From Chara braunii (lineage: Eukaryota; Streptophyta; Charophyceae; Charales; Characeae): 64,000 nt of DNA. The stretch is from contig BFEA01000203.1 of assembly GCA_003427395.1 (NCBI GenBank), positions 2,009,955 to 2,073,954 of the forward strand. The letters are read 5' to 3'. Under the pieces are notes generated by a model. It saw only the letters and a program-made list of their open reading frames with translations. It did no database searches and was not told the DNA's origin. This document shows, piece by piece, positions 1-11,100 of the stretch (its first letter is position 1; every line of letters begins with the position of its first letter). Both the position numbers and the translations under genes were made by a program.

Positions 1-86
<86 letters not shown>
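1..86. repeat. (GA)n microsatellite
   Basis: The first 86 bases are an uninterrupted GA dinucleotide run. The window starts inside it, so its true length is unknown. DNA up to about 300 stays purine-rich with short GA runs and holds no recognisable gene. Confidence 0.98.
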
Positions 87-89
<3 letters not shown>

Positions 90-316
90 GAGAGGAAGAT
101 GTTTGCACTTGTGTGAGTACCTGTAGGCATGACGAGAGAAATACAAAGGGAGAGTGACACAAAGAGAGTGGGATACAGAGGGAGAGGGATAGAGTGAGAA
201 AGCAAGAGAGCAAAAAAGACAGATGGAAAGAGAAGGCGAGAAAGTAGTGGGCCAGAGAGAGAGAGACAAAGACAGACTGACTGCATTAAACACCATTCAA
301 TCGCATTCATGACCGT

Positions 317-375
317 TGTAGGACCAAATACCCTTACAAGGGTATTTGGTCATGCTTTTGCAGTTGACACAGTGA
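317..375 (+). repeat. Diverged 5' terminus of a giant-LTR relative
   Basis: This stretch aligns with the first 50-60 bases of the large LTRs at 3282, 20038 and 31223: it starts TGTAGG and shares the ATACCCTTACAAGGGTAT core, a run of T then GCA, and TGACA. Here the core is extended into a hairpin at about 323-350 with a 13-bp stem (ACCAAATACCCTT paired with AAGGGTATTTGGT) and a 2-nt loop. Similarity to the other LTRs becomes weak after about 60 bases, so this may be only a terminus of an older family. The 4-bp flank could not be paired with another end. Confidence 0.5.
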
Positions 376-2235
376 CGACATGAGCTACCATGACGGAGCC
401 AGTCTGAAATGAAAAGGGCGTGCGCGCTTTAGCGAGACGCTTGAAACGAACTCCTTGACCATTGGGGCCAGGGCAAATCGGTGAGAAAATTTCGAGAGTA
501 TGCGCATGCGTTGTTATGGCGCGCGTTGTGATGGTTAGGATCAGTAGTAATACCCTCCGACCGAAGAGGTCGAGGGGTTGGTTGGGTTAGTGCTGTGTCG
601 GGTAGATTTACGACACACACTGAGACTTAATCATCAGTACGTTAGTCAGGATAAATTAATATACGCCCCAGTCATACGGCCCAGACAATTAAGAATGTGT
701 GATCAACGAGATTGCAATAGCACCCGAAATACGAACGCTTGCCCAAGCGACATGTCGTGCAAACTTGTATTCCGCACCCTGAAGCTGAAGGCACCGCTCG
801 GCCTCCCAGGTGTAGAGAGGGACTTGCCTCTTGGGCGGTGATTTCTTGACAGCGTGGCCACCCAAGCAAACAGTGCCTTCTTCCATTTCGAAGGGAAACA
901 TTAGTGTGGACTCTGATATCGTTTGCACAGTCCTTAGACTCCGGATACGTGAACGGGTACCCGCCTATCTACCGGTACTTGGCCTCTAAAAAACCAACTT
1001 TTGTCTTCTTCTGCTCGGCCTCGAGTATCCGACACATTTACGTCTACTTGGTAAGGGTTACATACACACTCAAGCTGACAAGCACTCAGACAGGCACGCG
1101 GACCAGCAATCGTACACACATATAGACTTAGAAATATGTGTACAGCTAGCCCCACTACTATATTTATGTTGGGGAAGGTCTCTTTCTTTCTGAAGTGGGA
1201 GCTATCTCAGTAGGTTTCGGGCAGGCTTTCAAACAGCAGACATAAGGATCGAATCTGCCCTGACCTGAGTTAGCTCCTTTCTTTTGCTGTTCGGGAGTTA
1301 CACTTAACCCGGACCCCGAGTGTGGGAGACTTGAACCCGCAACCTTAGTGTTAGGGTTAGGTATAGTTAGTTGGTCTGCCCGACACTTGGTACGACATGG
1401 TAGTTAGCAGTTAGATTCTTTTATTTTCTTTTGTTTTCTTTTAATTATCTTTAGCGATTAGATTTCCCCTTTTATTATTTTTATTATCTTCTTTTCCTTT
1501 TTAACCCGTACGTATTTCATATAGTTTGTTTTCATGAATCTTTCGCGTGATCCACGACAGATTCATCGAAAAGTACCACTGGTACTACATGGATATTGAC
1601 TTTGGAAAGATGGGTCGATGGACGTTGCGACCAAATCACTACGAGGGAAGTAACTAGATGATCGCAAGAGGAGGGCGATGCGAGGAGGATGAAGCGCGAT
1701 GCAGCAAAGGAGACCGCCCCGTTGGAAAGAAAGAGATGGTGGCCAAAGAGAAAATGGGAGCGCAGAGAGAGAGAAGCAAAGTGCGGGAAAGAAGAGAGGG
1801 ATGAAAGCTGCACAAAAGAAAGGAGGGGTGCGAAGAAAAAGAAGAAGAAGAGGGAAGGGGGATCCCGTAGGTTTGGGGGAGAGTGGTTGCGGCTTTTTTG
1901 TGGTGATATCTTCATGTCCGCACTCACAACAGCACGCTGCGCTTGGACCGGAGGTGTCGTGACTTGGTTAGGAGGCTCTGCGCTCCTTGCCATCTGAGTG
2001 GGGTCGAGGATTGGTGGCGCAGGCGACCTCGACCATACGTCCACTAATTACCTTATGCGAGTGTGAAGGTCTGGAGGGATGTGCGCTCGTGCCGGTTGTA
2101 TCCCACATGTTGTGGTCTCGGTGTGTTGCGCTTGTCGGATCGAGCTGCGTTGGCGGAGCGGGGAGCAGCAATCACTGTTGGTTGGCGACAACATCGACAA
2201 CGAGAAAGAGAAACATGTAAGTCTCTTATCTCGCA
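376..2235. other. Non-genic, probably old repeat; no recognisable gene
   Basis: I see no protein family here. The short open frames are overlapping and compositionally unconvincing. At 1320-1350 the minus strand contains GGGTTCAAGTCTCCC, which resembles a tRNA T-arm or polymerase III B box, but no A box was found at a suitable distance. The segment 1420-1510 is T-rich and 1720-1860 is purine-rich. Confidence 0.5.
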
Positions 2236-2244
2236 ACTCGCTCC

Positions 2245-2740
2245 CAAACACTTCCATCAATAGGATGAGCAAAACCAAATGAATCTACCACTAAAATAAG
2301 TAAAAGTGCACTTCTCCCTGTGTGTGAGCATGTGTACGTATGTGTGAGTGTGTGAGGGTGTGTATAAGCGTGCTTCAATCACGCAGTTGATAGTGTGGTG
2401 CTTCGATCGATAGGAAGAACAAAATCGAATGAATCCATCACTTGATCATGGAAATATACACTACCACGTGCGAGTGTATGTGTGTGCGAAAGATCGATCG
2501 TGCGGCCCGCCTTGTGGTACTTCCATCGACAAGATGAACATGATTGAATGAATCTACCTCTAAAACGCAGAGATATATATTACTACTTGCGCACACTTGT
2601 GTGTTTGCATGTGTGAGTGAGTGTGTGTGTGCATCGCGCGACCGATCTCAAGCTTCTACCATCAATAGGATAAGCAAAATCGAATGAATCTACAACTAGA
2701 ACGTTGAAATATACTCTGCCACATTTGTGTGTGTGTGTGT
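2245..2740 (+). repeat. Tandem repeat, about 130-bp units, 4 copies
   Basis: Four imperfect units start near 2250, 2401, 2520 and 2656. Each has the core ATCGATAGGATGAGCAAAAT, then a GAATGAATCTACCAC-like stretch, an AACATGGAAATATAC-like stretch, and a GT-rich tail of variable length. A fifth unit lies at 10830-10905, beyond the inserted solo LTR, which supports the view that 3282-10687 split a single older repeat block. Weaker single units occur inside the solo LTR of the third copy near 59228 and 59530. Confidence 0.75.
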
Positions 2741-2802
2741 GCGTGTGTGTGACCTCGCTCTGTCGTTTTGGGTTTGTGTGAGAGTGTGTGTACGTGTGTG
2801 TG

Positions 2803-2810
<8 letters not shown>

Positions 2811-2862
<52 letters not shown>
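2811..2862. repeat. (GA)n microsatellite
   Basis: A run of about 26 GA dinucleotides follows a GT-rich tract at 2723-2806. Neighbouring DNA to 2910 remains GA-rich. Confidence 0.95.
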
Positions 2863-2866
<4 letters not shown>

Positions 2867-3166
2867 GCGGACACATACACAGAGAAAGTGTGAGAGAGAG
2901 AGACGGGGGGGCTTATGGAGAAATGAAGGCCTCATACCTGAACACAACGCATGGTTGAAAAGTCGGAGGATTCAACCTCCTAACGATTCAATGAGACTTC
3001 GATGGAACAATCTGTAACGGTCGTTTGACGTTGATCCCGGAAGAAATAAAAGAAGGGGGGCGACTTTCCCCGTTTGAATGAGACCTGGCTGGCATTGTGG
3101 CCAGGTACGGTGCAGGAGGAGGAAGTGCGCAGAGGTAGGAAGGTGATCGCGCGGAAAGAGATGCGC

Positions 3167-3232
3167 AAGAAGAAGAAGAAGAAGAAGAAGAAGAAGAAGA
3201 AGAAGAAGAAGAAGGAGGAGGAGGAGGAGAAG
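3167..3232. repeat. (AAG)n followed by (GGA)n microsatellite
   Basis: About 15 AAG triplets are followed by five GAG/GGA triplets, 50 bases before the start of the solo LTR. Confidence 0.95.
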
Positions 3233-3277
3233 TGGAAGAGAGGGTACTTACCTTCTCTCTTGCAGTCGATAATGGCG

Positions 3278-3281
3278 ACGT
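3278..3281. repeat. Target-site duplication (acgt) left of solo LTR
   Basis: The 4 bases before the LTR are acgt; those after its end (10688-10691) are acat. The single difference is a G to A change in a CpG, the most frequent mutation in methylated DNA, so I read the pair as an aged 4-bp duplication. The two better-preserved insertions in this window also show 4-bp duplications. Confidence 0.65.
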
Positions 3282-3703
3282 TGTCGGTGCGAATACCCTT
3301 ACAAAGGTATCCGCCCTGGTTTTTGCAGATGACAGAAAATAAGTCTGGATTAAAGTTTAAGTATATCGCGCGAGGCGCGGCTGCGTCTATGATCAAGGCT
3401 GACTGGATGACTGATTAGAGTAGAGAGTGTGTGGGCATGCAACTTTGAGGCGCGCGTGATCTTTTTATTTTTTATTGATGACTGTGAAAGTCGGCGTTGG
3501 TTGCCGACCAGATTTTTGCTTCTGATTAAACTATGATTAAAAAGATTATGTCTCGTTGGTTGATGTACTTGCCTGCGATTTACGAGTGCGTGCGAAGGAT
3601 GGCATCGACAACAATGTGGTTTTGGAGACGTTTCGGTAGGCCTGTGCGTCGCATAGTACCGGCTTATTTTAGGTGTCCATCAGAACTAGACCAGCTTTGG
3701 ACC

Positions 3704-3759
3704 TAGCACTAGCGGTTACAGCGCCGGACTTTCGTCAAAAGGATTTAGGGATCGAGATC
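3704..3759 (+). promoter_or_regulatory. tRNA-like segment with polymerase III A and B boxes
   Basis: TAGCACTAGCGGTTAC at 3704-3719 resembles an A box (one mismatch), the following bases CAGCGCCGGACTTT resemble a tRNA D-arm to anticodon-stem junction, and GGATCGAGATC at 3749-3759 fits the B-box consensus. The spacing of 45 bases is normal for tRNA genes. It is probably a tRNA-derived SINE fragment or internal promoter captured by the LTR. Copies 2-3 keep a decayed equivalent (GGATCGAAGCC near 20657). No acceptor stem could be folded, so it is not called as a functional tRNA gene. Confidence 0.5.
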
Positions 3760-4929
3760 GAGCCGCGACAACGTGAGGAGATCAAAATAGGGCGTAGGAC
3801 ACCGAAGGGTTGAGGGCCCCGCGGGCTACCTCCCTTGGCTTTATTGTCGGCGGCATCAGGACATGCAAGTGGTTCCTTTTTGTCCTCGTCATCATATTTT
3901 GACGATTAAAAACTTCTAAAACATTAATTATTATTGTTTGACGTCATTATTATTTAACTTTATGTTTTGACTTTTTGTAAGCCGGACGTGACATCGGCCA
4001 CGGGTGTCCGTTACGGCAGTCGAGGACCTCGAGCGCACGTCTCTTTTGGTTGACCTGCGGATTCAGGTGTACTCGAAGTGCCGGCGAAATTTCCTCGACC
4101 TTGTCCATCTTGAAACACGGACCAAAGAGTTCGACGTGCATGCAAGCCGGTGGATGATTAGCCCACGAGAAGGAGAAAATCCGGGTGGCGCGGACCCTTT
4201 GCGGATGTGTCGATCACCCATCGTGATCTGTTGTGAGAAGTTTGAGTGTGAGCATGCCCAGCGGGACCGCAAGAAGGTGGGCCATACCCAGGCGCAATGA
4301 TGAGTGGCGACCCGGGGGCACAGTTTGGGGAGTTTGCTGAAGCGGCGGCCCCGCGGGGCCCTACTCCCCTTCGGGAAGTTCTCATTTGAATATTTGCTAT
4401 CACCGCTGAGAGGAGCGCCTGGCCTAGCCCACCAAGCCCCACGATAGGCTATGATGCAATAGGGCGCGCCGCGACCAGCAGTCTGACTGACCAACCGTCT
4501 GAATGATAGCTGGCCGTGTGGGACCCGAAAGATCGGGAAGCGGCCTCAGGCGCAGTGGGCACGGTAGACCCAGTAGGCGTTGTGAGCCGGGGTATCACGG
4601 CAGAGGCGGCTGCAGCACTACCGCGCAGCTCACCCATAGGGTCCTGGGTATAGGGGCGGAGGGCTGCTGCACCGAAGTAGCTAAGTCCTCCGCAGTCTTT
4701 TCAAGATAGTTGGCCGGTTGAGCAGCTTCGAGAGACGACCGTGGGAACTGCAGATGTTGGATCGTTTGGGCTAGTATCGAGACAGCGCAGCGGATGACAG
4801 GCGCCAAGGCAGTGAGTCGGGAGTCAAGACGCAGCGGTAAGAGGATGGGCAAAAAGGGGCTGAACCCGGATAAATTACCATGCCGGGTGCATTCGATCGC
4901 AGAGATGGCGGAAGGAGGATTCGGGCGCA

Positions 4930-5345
4930 GTGAAGAACGCGCCGCGCTCTCGATCCTTAATGGAATCGGGAGGGGAAAGGAGTGATCCTGGGGTTTTTGC
5001 CCCAGGCGAATCGAATGGAAAGGTTAGATTTAGATGATAGCCAATAGGATAGGAGTTAGTTGAGATAGGGGGTGCGCTGAGTTATGGCGGGAGGAGTAAT
5101 TGCGGGAGCGGAGAGTCGAGATATCGCCCGATTCTTGATAGGATCGAGTGGGGTGAAAGTTGGGATAGAGGTTTTCTGACAGGGCGAATCGATTGATGAA
5201 GTCAAAATGCGAGGGTGGTTAGTAGGTGTGGAGTTAGATAGAAGAAGTGAGGCGTGGAGATGTCGAAATGGAGAGAGGAGAGGATGGCGGAACGCAAAAG
5301 CAGACAACTCACTCGATTCTCCTCGGAAATCGAGTGAGTGAAAGT
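4930..5345 (+). repeat. CpG-rich palindromic modules in LTR copy 1
   Basis: Modules of about 200 bp recur here. Each contains a short palindrome built on GATCC/GGATC or GATTC/GAATC and a second hairpin around a G-run and C-run. Clear examples are CCTGGGG/CCCCAGG at about 4988-5008 and a perfect 11-bp stem CTCACTCGATT (5308-5318) with AATCGAGTGAG (5328-5338). The flanking arm sequence changes from module to module but stays self-complementary. The same series is present in copies 2-4 (for example 21541-21610, 21715-21745, and minus-strand 60110-60690). Confidence 0.6.
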
Positions 5346-7429
5346 GTGAGGTAGGGGGTTTGAGGTGAGGCGATTGCAGTAGTGGTGTTGGTTTTTGCTC
5401 AAAGTCGTTAGTTTAGCCGGGGTGAGTGAGGAGAGCAGCGTGTGAGGGAGGAGTTAAAAATGAAAATGTATCTTACCGTGTTCTAGCGAAAGTTTCATTC
5501 TCGTTTTGGCACTTTTTCGTAGGCAGTCAAGGAAAGTCTGATCGCTCACAGTCTTCGCCGGCATCGTGCTCGATGGTGGGGGCGTAGCCTATCTAAAGAT
5601 CGCACGTTTGCTCTCGCCGCAGTCGGTCTTCTCAACGACGGAGTAAGACGAAGGCGCAGACTAAAAAAGGGTGGAGTAAGTTGGGTTGGAATGTCGGTTG
5701 CTGCATACGGGTAGAGACAGGTACTTACCTGACAGTCACCATCAGCCTCCCGCCCATCATCAGTAGTTGTGACAGAGAGAGAAAGGTTGGTCAGATGGTG
5801 CGGTTAGCGTCGTGCAGCCACTCCACGAGACCGCTATGTATCCCTTCACGAACTAGTGAAAGATTCACTCTCGTCTGCGCAGATGAGCAAGCGGACAAAC
5901 ACAGAGAGGGAAATGATCGAGGTACTTACCTCGAGTATGCTGCAGATCAACCACGGTCGACTGCAAGAGAACGGGTGTGAGCCAGCTCGTGGTAGGAGTG
6001 AACGTACCTGGTGTGTGCGTGCAGATTTTAGTTGTTGGTCGGAGTACGTTTTGTCGCACTAAGCAAACTGGTTGTAGGTAGACAGCAGGAACGAGGAGAG
6101 CGGGAACCTACCTCTTGGTGGGTGTGGGCCTCGTTAGGATGAGCAGATGCAGAGACAACAGTCGGGCGGCTAGTTTGCAGCCGGGTGAGCAAACAGGATA
6201 CAGCGGGCTGAGTTGGACTGAGTAGTATGATCGAGCCTCGATGTTGGGATGACTTTCGGTCTCCGTGATTATGGCAGTTGTGCAGGGACAGCTAACCTCA
6301 CTTGATTAGTTGTTGCTGAAGGTTGCGGTTACCACAGTTTGAGGTTGGGGCTGCTGCTAGTTCGTTTAGTCGTGCACAGACTGCTACGGATTGCTGTGCT
6401 CCGTCATTTAAGAGCTAATGTGTCTCTATTAATAGGGCGCTGATGCAACACCATGTGCTGCCGCTGTGATTGATTATGGCGAGCACTTTAAATCCTTGGC
6501 CAAGACACAGTAGTATTTGGGGTTGATGTCGTGCCATGCAGAAGCGTGATCTGGCTGATGTGTTATTCAGCCCGTGGTGCGGGCACAACAAGCAGATAGG
6601 GAAGCAGCGCGACTGGGTACTTGTCTGATTCACCAGCACGCTACTCATCCTGCTGACCGAAGCAGCAGCAGGCCAGCTGCGAGGTGCAGACCCGACTAAT
6701 TGACTACTGCGTTGTCCATCCCGCTGACAGAGCTAGCTGAAGGCGAGCCGCAGGATTGGAGGCTTGCCCCTAGTTAACATAACTTAGAGTTGCAAGCTCG
6801 GGAGCGTGGCCGAGTCTGTTGTTGAGAGGGAGCATTGTTGGAGGGTCGTCAGAGAATCAAGGAGAGGCAGTTGAGATTCAGTTTGATCAAGTTGCCGTGT
6901 ACTTAGGCCACCATTGCAGGGCCCTCAGACGGTGAAGATTCGAAGGCCCCCTCCCGTGAGTCTGAGTGCACCTCTCTTGGATCTGAGAGACTGAAACTTC
7001 TCCTTCTGCCCTTCTTTACTCCAAGTCTAGTCCATTGGTTCTGAGAGGAAGGTGGCAGGAGGGATTGCAACCCGTAAGACCGCATTAAAACTCTGTGGGG
7101 AGTCAGCCCACCGATTGTTTGAGCTCTGCCGGAACTAAGGAGGAGTTCTGGAGACAGGGAACTCAGAGGTAACCATTGTTTCCCCTTTATAAACCCAGTT
7201 ATAACCCGTACCCGTATATCTTTCTATGTGTTGATTGAGAATATTGCATGCATCTTATATTTGACTTTGGGTTTGACTTTCAGGGCATAACCTAGAATAA
7301 GTAAAGGAATAAGTGCACAACCTCAAGTTTCAGTTTTTTTTGTTGTTTGAAAGCAAATAACGAAAAGAGGTTGCATCAGGGGGAAAGTTGGGAGGAAGGC
7401 AGTTTTGCTTGTGTTGAACGGGTCTTATA

Positions 7430-8255
7430 GGGTCAGACATTGTTTCTAAGATGAATGGCCTGACTGCTGTGTTTTGTTCTGTTTTCTGAAGGGTCAAGCA
7501 TTGTTTCTAAGATGAATGGCTTGGTTGCTATGTTTATTTAATTTAACCAGACCTTGTTTCTAAGATGAATGACCTGGTTGTTGTTTCTATGGGGTATTGA
7601 TTGTGCAAATCTTGAGGATCAGACATTGTTTCTAAGATGAATGGTCTGGTTGCTGTTTATTTTTGGGTGGTTTCTGAACAGTCTCTGGGTCTTGACCCAG
7701 GGTACTCTGCTTTTTTTTTTTGTGCCGAGGAAAGAGGGTTGAGCATTGTTTCTAAGACGAATGACTCAACGCTTTTGGTTGTTTGATTCTGAGGGAGGTT
7801 CAGGCCAAAGACTGAATATTGTTTCTAAGACGAATGGTCTAAGTCTGAGGCCACAGTATTGTAATATGAACAAAGGAATAAGATTCTCTATATTTCTATA
7901 TCTATATGTTTATGAGAACAAGGCTAGCCAGACATTGTTTCTAAGACGAATGGTTTGACTATAACCCTAACACAAATTAAGAGAGTACAACTAGGAGTTA
8001 CAATTGAAGGTAACTTGGGCCGACTGAGCATTGTTTCTAAGATGAATGGTGTAGTCCTACGCCGACTTTTGAACATCAAAACTCAGATATATATATATAA
8101 CTTGGCTATTTAAACAGATCAGGGTGACTAAGCATTGTTTCTAAGACAAATAGCTTAGTCATATGACCAATGAAGAGAGAAGCAGTTGCGCAACCTATTT
8201 GTGTATAATTAAGGCAAAAAGTTAACATTGTTTCCAAGATGAATGACCTAACCCG
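7430..8255 (+). repeat. Array of 10 covarying stem-loops, core CATTGTTTCTAAGATGAATG
   Basis: Ten units spaced roughly 50-115 bp apart share the core CATTGTTTCTAAGAYGAATG, whose CATT and AATG ends pair. The bases outside the core differ between units but pair in each one: GTCAG/CTGAC, CAAG/CTTG, ACCAG/CTGGT, CAGAC/GTCTG, GTTGAG/CTCAAC, AGAC/GTCT, CAGAC/GTTTG, GACT/AGTC, GACTAAGC/GCTTAGTC (8126-8133 with 8153-8160) and GTTA/TAAC. This is compensatory change seen directly in the sequence. The role is unknown; candidates are RNA folding in the LTR transcript, protein binding, or a DNA cruciform. It sits at the same place in the LTR as the CCCTTAAGTTAGGG arrays of copies 2-4. Confidence 0.85.
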
Positions 8256-8559
8256 ATGCCCTATGTAAGCCGGGTATAAAGGGGTAAATCATTGAAAGAC
8301 TATGAACTATTGTTTGCCAAAGGTGATTTGGGTTGGCGAGAGTACTTACCTTTGTGGTTTGGCCTTGCATGTGGCTGAGTGAGGTCACTACTTAGTCTGA
8401 GTTTCAGTTTGATAGGTAGTTGCTTTAGAGGCTCGCCACGTACTAGAGCGATAAAAATTAGTTCAAATTTTTGCATTTTTTTAGCTAACTTTATTTTACT
8501 TAGATCAATTCTTGCATTTTCTGGGAACATTTATTATAATTGGGTTTCTATAAATCTTG

Positions 8560-8940
8560 GTAAGACACTTTCTCTACGGAAAATGCTGCCGAAATTTCTG
8601 CAAATCCAAGGAGTTAGTCAAAATTTGACCTTTCAAAGTTCAATTTGTCTAAATTTTATATATGACTTAGTAAAAATCTGGAAAGTCTCATTTTCTAAAG
8701 AAAGTGTCGCCCAAATTTTTGCTAATTCTGAGAGTTGGACAAAAATTGGACTTTGAAAAGTTGAAAACTATTTCTGTCTTCATATTCAGGCTGATATAAA
8801 TTTTGGAACGACACTTTTCCTACAGGAAACGCTGCCGAAATTTCCTTAATTTAAAGGAGTTATATTATATTTTGACAGGTAGCGCTGCCGAAATTTTCTT
8901 AGTTTAAAGGAGTTATATTATATTTTGACAGGTGGCGATT
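8560..8940 (+). repeat. Tandem repeat with core GCTGCCGAAATTT
   Basis: Four units near 8575, 8700, 8815 and 8880 share a core with inverted TTCC/GGAA bases, then GCTGCCGAAATTTC, an AAAT stretch and GAGTTA. Equivalent units occur in the other LTRs at 26145-26330, 37070-37275 and, on the minus strand, 55555-55765; a single relic is at about 47050-47130. Confidence 0.8.
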
Positions 8941-10687
8941 CCGGCGATCCATTCTCTATAGAGGAGACTCTGTCAGGGTCTACTTTTCTTTGGGCACTTG
9001 CTTAGAGGTAGATTCATACTTAATTAATTAGAAGGATTTTGAGTGAGATCGTGATATGGAGATTATTCTTCATGGACTTATAGATCTAGCCTGGAAATTG
9101 ACATGTCCTGTGTTACAAGTGTTACAGGTCCTCTGATCGTTTGATTCCGGATTTGGGCTAGATTCAGCTTGATCCTAAGAGAATCATCTTCTGTTATCAT
9201 TGATAACAGGTCGGTTGCCGATTCGTCGGTTTACGATTCAACTCCAATCCACGCCTGCCACTCAACCTAAAGGCTTTAGCCTTGTGATTTGAACTGTTTT
9301 GTTCTGTTTTCGTCCGGACTTTATTTGAATGACCATTTAAAAAAAAGTATTGAGTATTTTATTTTGAGAAGTTGCACAAAAATGAGGTTTCCATGGCTAA
9401 AACAAGGGGTATGAGTGCAAGGAATGGTTGAAGTTGACCCCGTGTAGTGCATTGACTTTTTGGTTGAATCTTTGATGTGATTGCAGGTATGTTTGGTGAT
9501 TCAGACTTTGGATTTGACTGTCTGTGCTCACATACATATATATATGGCTGAGAGGAGTCTCACTGTGACTGTGAGAAGTGATCATCCTATATAAATAACC
9601 CTCTCTATATATGTAAATATATATATATTGAGTGTTTCGTGCGGCCTACTGTGACCGCGCGTAAGGGTTAAACAAATTATGCTTTTGAGAGAAAAGGAAG
9701 ATTTATTTTTACCCTTTGCTTTTTGAAGTTATTATATAGTTGGACGTTGTAGTCCGTGACACCCGTCAAAGTCAAACCCATTGACTTATTTTCAGGCCCT
9801 AGATGATGGAGTTTGTCTCCAGGGCAATAAGAGACGATTATCACCACAGGTATGAACATGTGTACCACCCACTCTTCGCAGGGTGCAGAAGAGGGTGTGG
9901 TTCTCAACCGCACTCGGCGGTTGTCTAGAGTCGAGAGATCATTCCCTCAAGGCCCGTGTCAGCTAGCACTTGAGTATCGAATGCGACCCTCGAGATTAAC
10001 AAGGACCTCATGAGTATAGGTACTACATAGTGCGCCATCATTGTGACCGTTTGCGTACGTTTGCATTGCTAGTCGATATGAGTAGGCCCTGCGTCCGCGC
10101 GGTTTTATACTAAGTCTCGCACGCGCCACTTATCCGATTTTCGCGTCAGAAGGTTATGGGATCACTATTGAAGAGACTAGAAGTGTTGTCGCGTTGTTTG
10201 ATGTGTATGTGTATGGTTTATTTTTGTGTTCGTAGTGTGGTATATGCGTGGTGAGTGGGATACGTCCTAGTCGAACGACGTTGAGTCGCGCTTGGGATTT
10301 CAGCCTCCCAGTGCGTCGGTTCGCGTGCGGGTCCGATAGAGGCGTGGGACCGCGTGTACCCCCTATGCTACAGCGAACGAGAAACGCCCTCGGCTGGTCC
10401 ACCTGTGCGATTGCAGCTGATTAGCTTTCGTACTGTGGACAGGTAGCTCGGCGGGGAAAAGTCCACTGAAGGGAGGTGACAGTTCCCGTAAGGTGGAGGT
10501 AAGTCGTGCCTCGCGTAGGCCCTATCCTGTTGTAGGGGCTCGCGGGAGGTATGGCTGGGGCACTCGGTCGGAGCAGCTTGCGGAGGCCCCATGTATATTC
10601 GCGACGAGGAATTAGAACAACTCCTGCGTGACGCAGCCGAGAGGGTCCCGTGCTGCCTTGTGCGGTGCCGGACCGATGCGCTCGACA

Positions 10688-11100
10688 ACATTCCAAGCGT
10701 GGGTTTTGGGACCTTGTATATGAGTTACGAACTTACGAGAGACTTTCTGTACGTGCTTTGGGTGGTTCCCAGGTTGTGAGGGCGCATCGAGTTGTGACGA
10801 CGACGACGACAACGACGACTGGATCGCGCTACTTCCACCGATAAGATGAGCAAAATCGAGTAAATCTACTGTGAGAACATGAAAATGCATACAACTACTT
10901 GTGTGTGTGAGTGTGAGCGCGTGCGTAGGTATGTGAGTGTGTATACGTGTGTGCAAGTGAGAGATAGTGAGAGGGAGAAGAACGAACTCACCTCGACGAT
11001 GAGTAAGTCGGATAAAGGGCGTAGGGGACTGAAGTAACTTCCCCGAATACAACACGCCCTCCTTTCGACTGTAATAGACCAGAAATATAGCTAGTCGACA
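10688..11100. repeat. Continuation of the older repeat split by solo LTR copy 1
   Basis: After the target duplication the DNA resumes with a fifth unit of the 130-bp repeat family (10830-10905, cf. 2245-2740), a (ACG)n run near 10797-10819 and a GT-rich tail. This makes 317-3281 plus 10688-11100 a likely single ancestral repeat. Its outer boundary on the right was not found. Confidence 0.55.

Larger units (their letters stand above)
3282..10687 (+). mobile_element. Giant solo LTR, copy 1 (7.4 kb, divergent subfamily)
   Basis: The unit begins TGTCGGTGCGAATACCC and ends GATGCGCTCGACA, so its termini are the inverted pair TGTCG/CGACA typical of an LTR. It has the same order of parts as the other copies: the start block, a tRNA-like segment, CpG-rich palindromic modules (about 4300-6400), a hairpin array (7430-8255), a tandem repeat with core GCTGCCGAAATTT (8560-8940), an AT-rich stretch and a GC-rich terminal 500 bp. 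No primer-binding site follows its end and no coding domain exists inside it, so it is best read as a solo LTR left by recombination. It is clearly more diverged from the other three copies than they are from each other, and its hairpin array uses a different apical sequence. An alternative reading as a DNA transposon with very short inverted ends is less likely, because copy 2 is followed by a tRNA primer site. Confidence 0.75.

Noticed and set aside
1320-1350. Possible tRNA or SINE (GGGTTCAAGTCTCCC on the minus strand)
   Set aside because: Only a B-box-like arm is present; no A box, cloverleaf or poly-A tail was found.
2583-2947. Serine/leucine-rich ORFs on the minus strand
   Set aside because: They are translations of the GA and GT microsatellites.
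3074-3418. 114-codon ORF with a long lysine/glutamate run
   Set aside because: It is the AAG/GGA microsatellite in frame, fused to the LTR start.
3282-10687. DNA transposon with short terminal inverted repeats instead of an LTR
   Set aside because: The TGTCG/CGACA ends fit either, but related units at 20038, 41764 and 46940 are each followed 2 bases later by a tRNA-Asp primer site, which only an LTR element explains.
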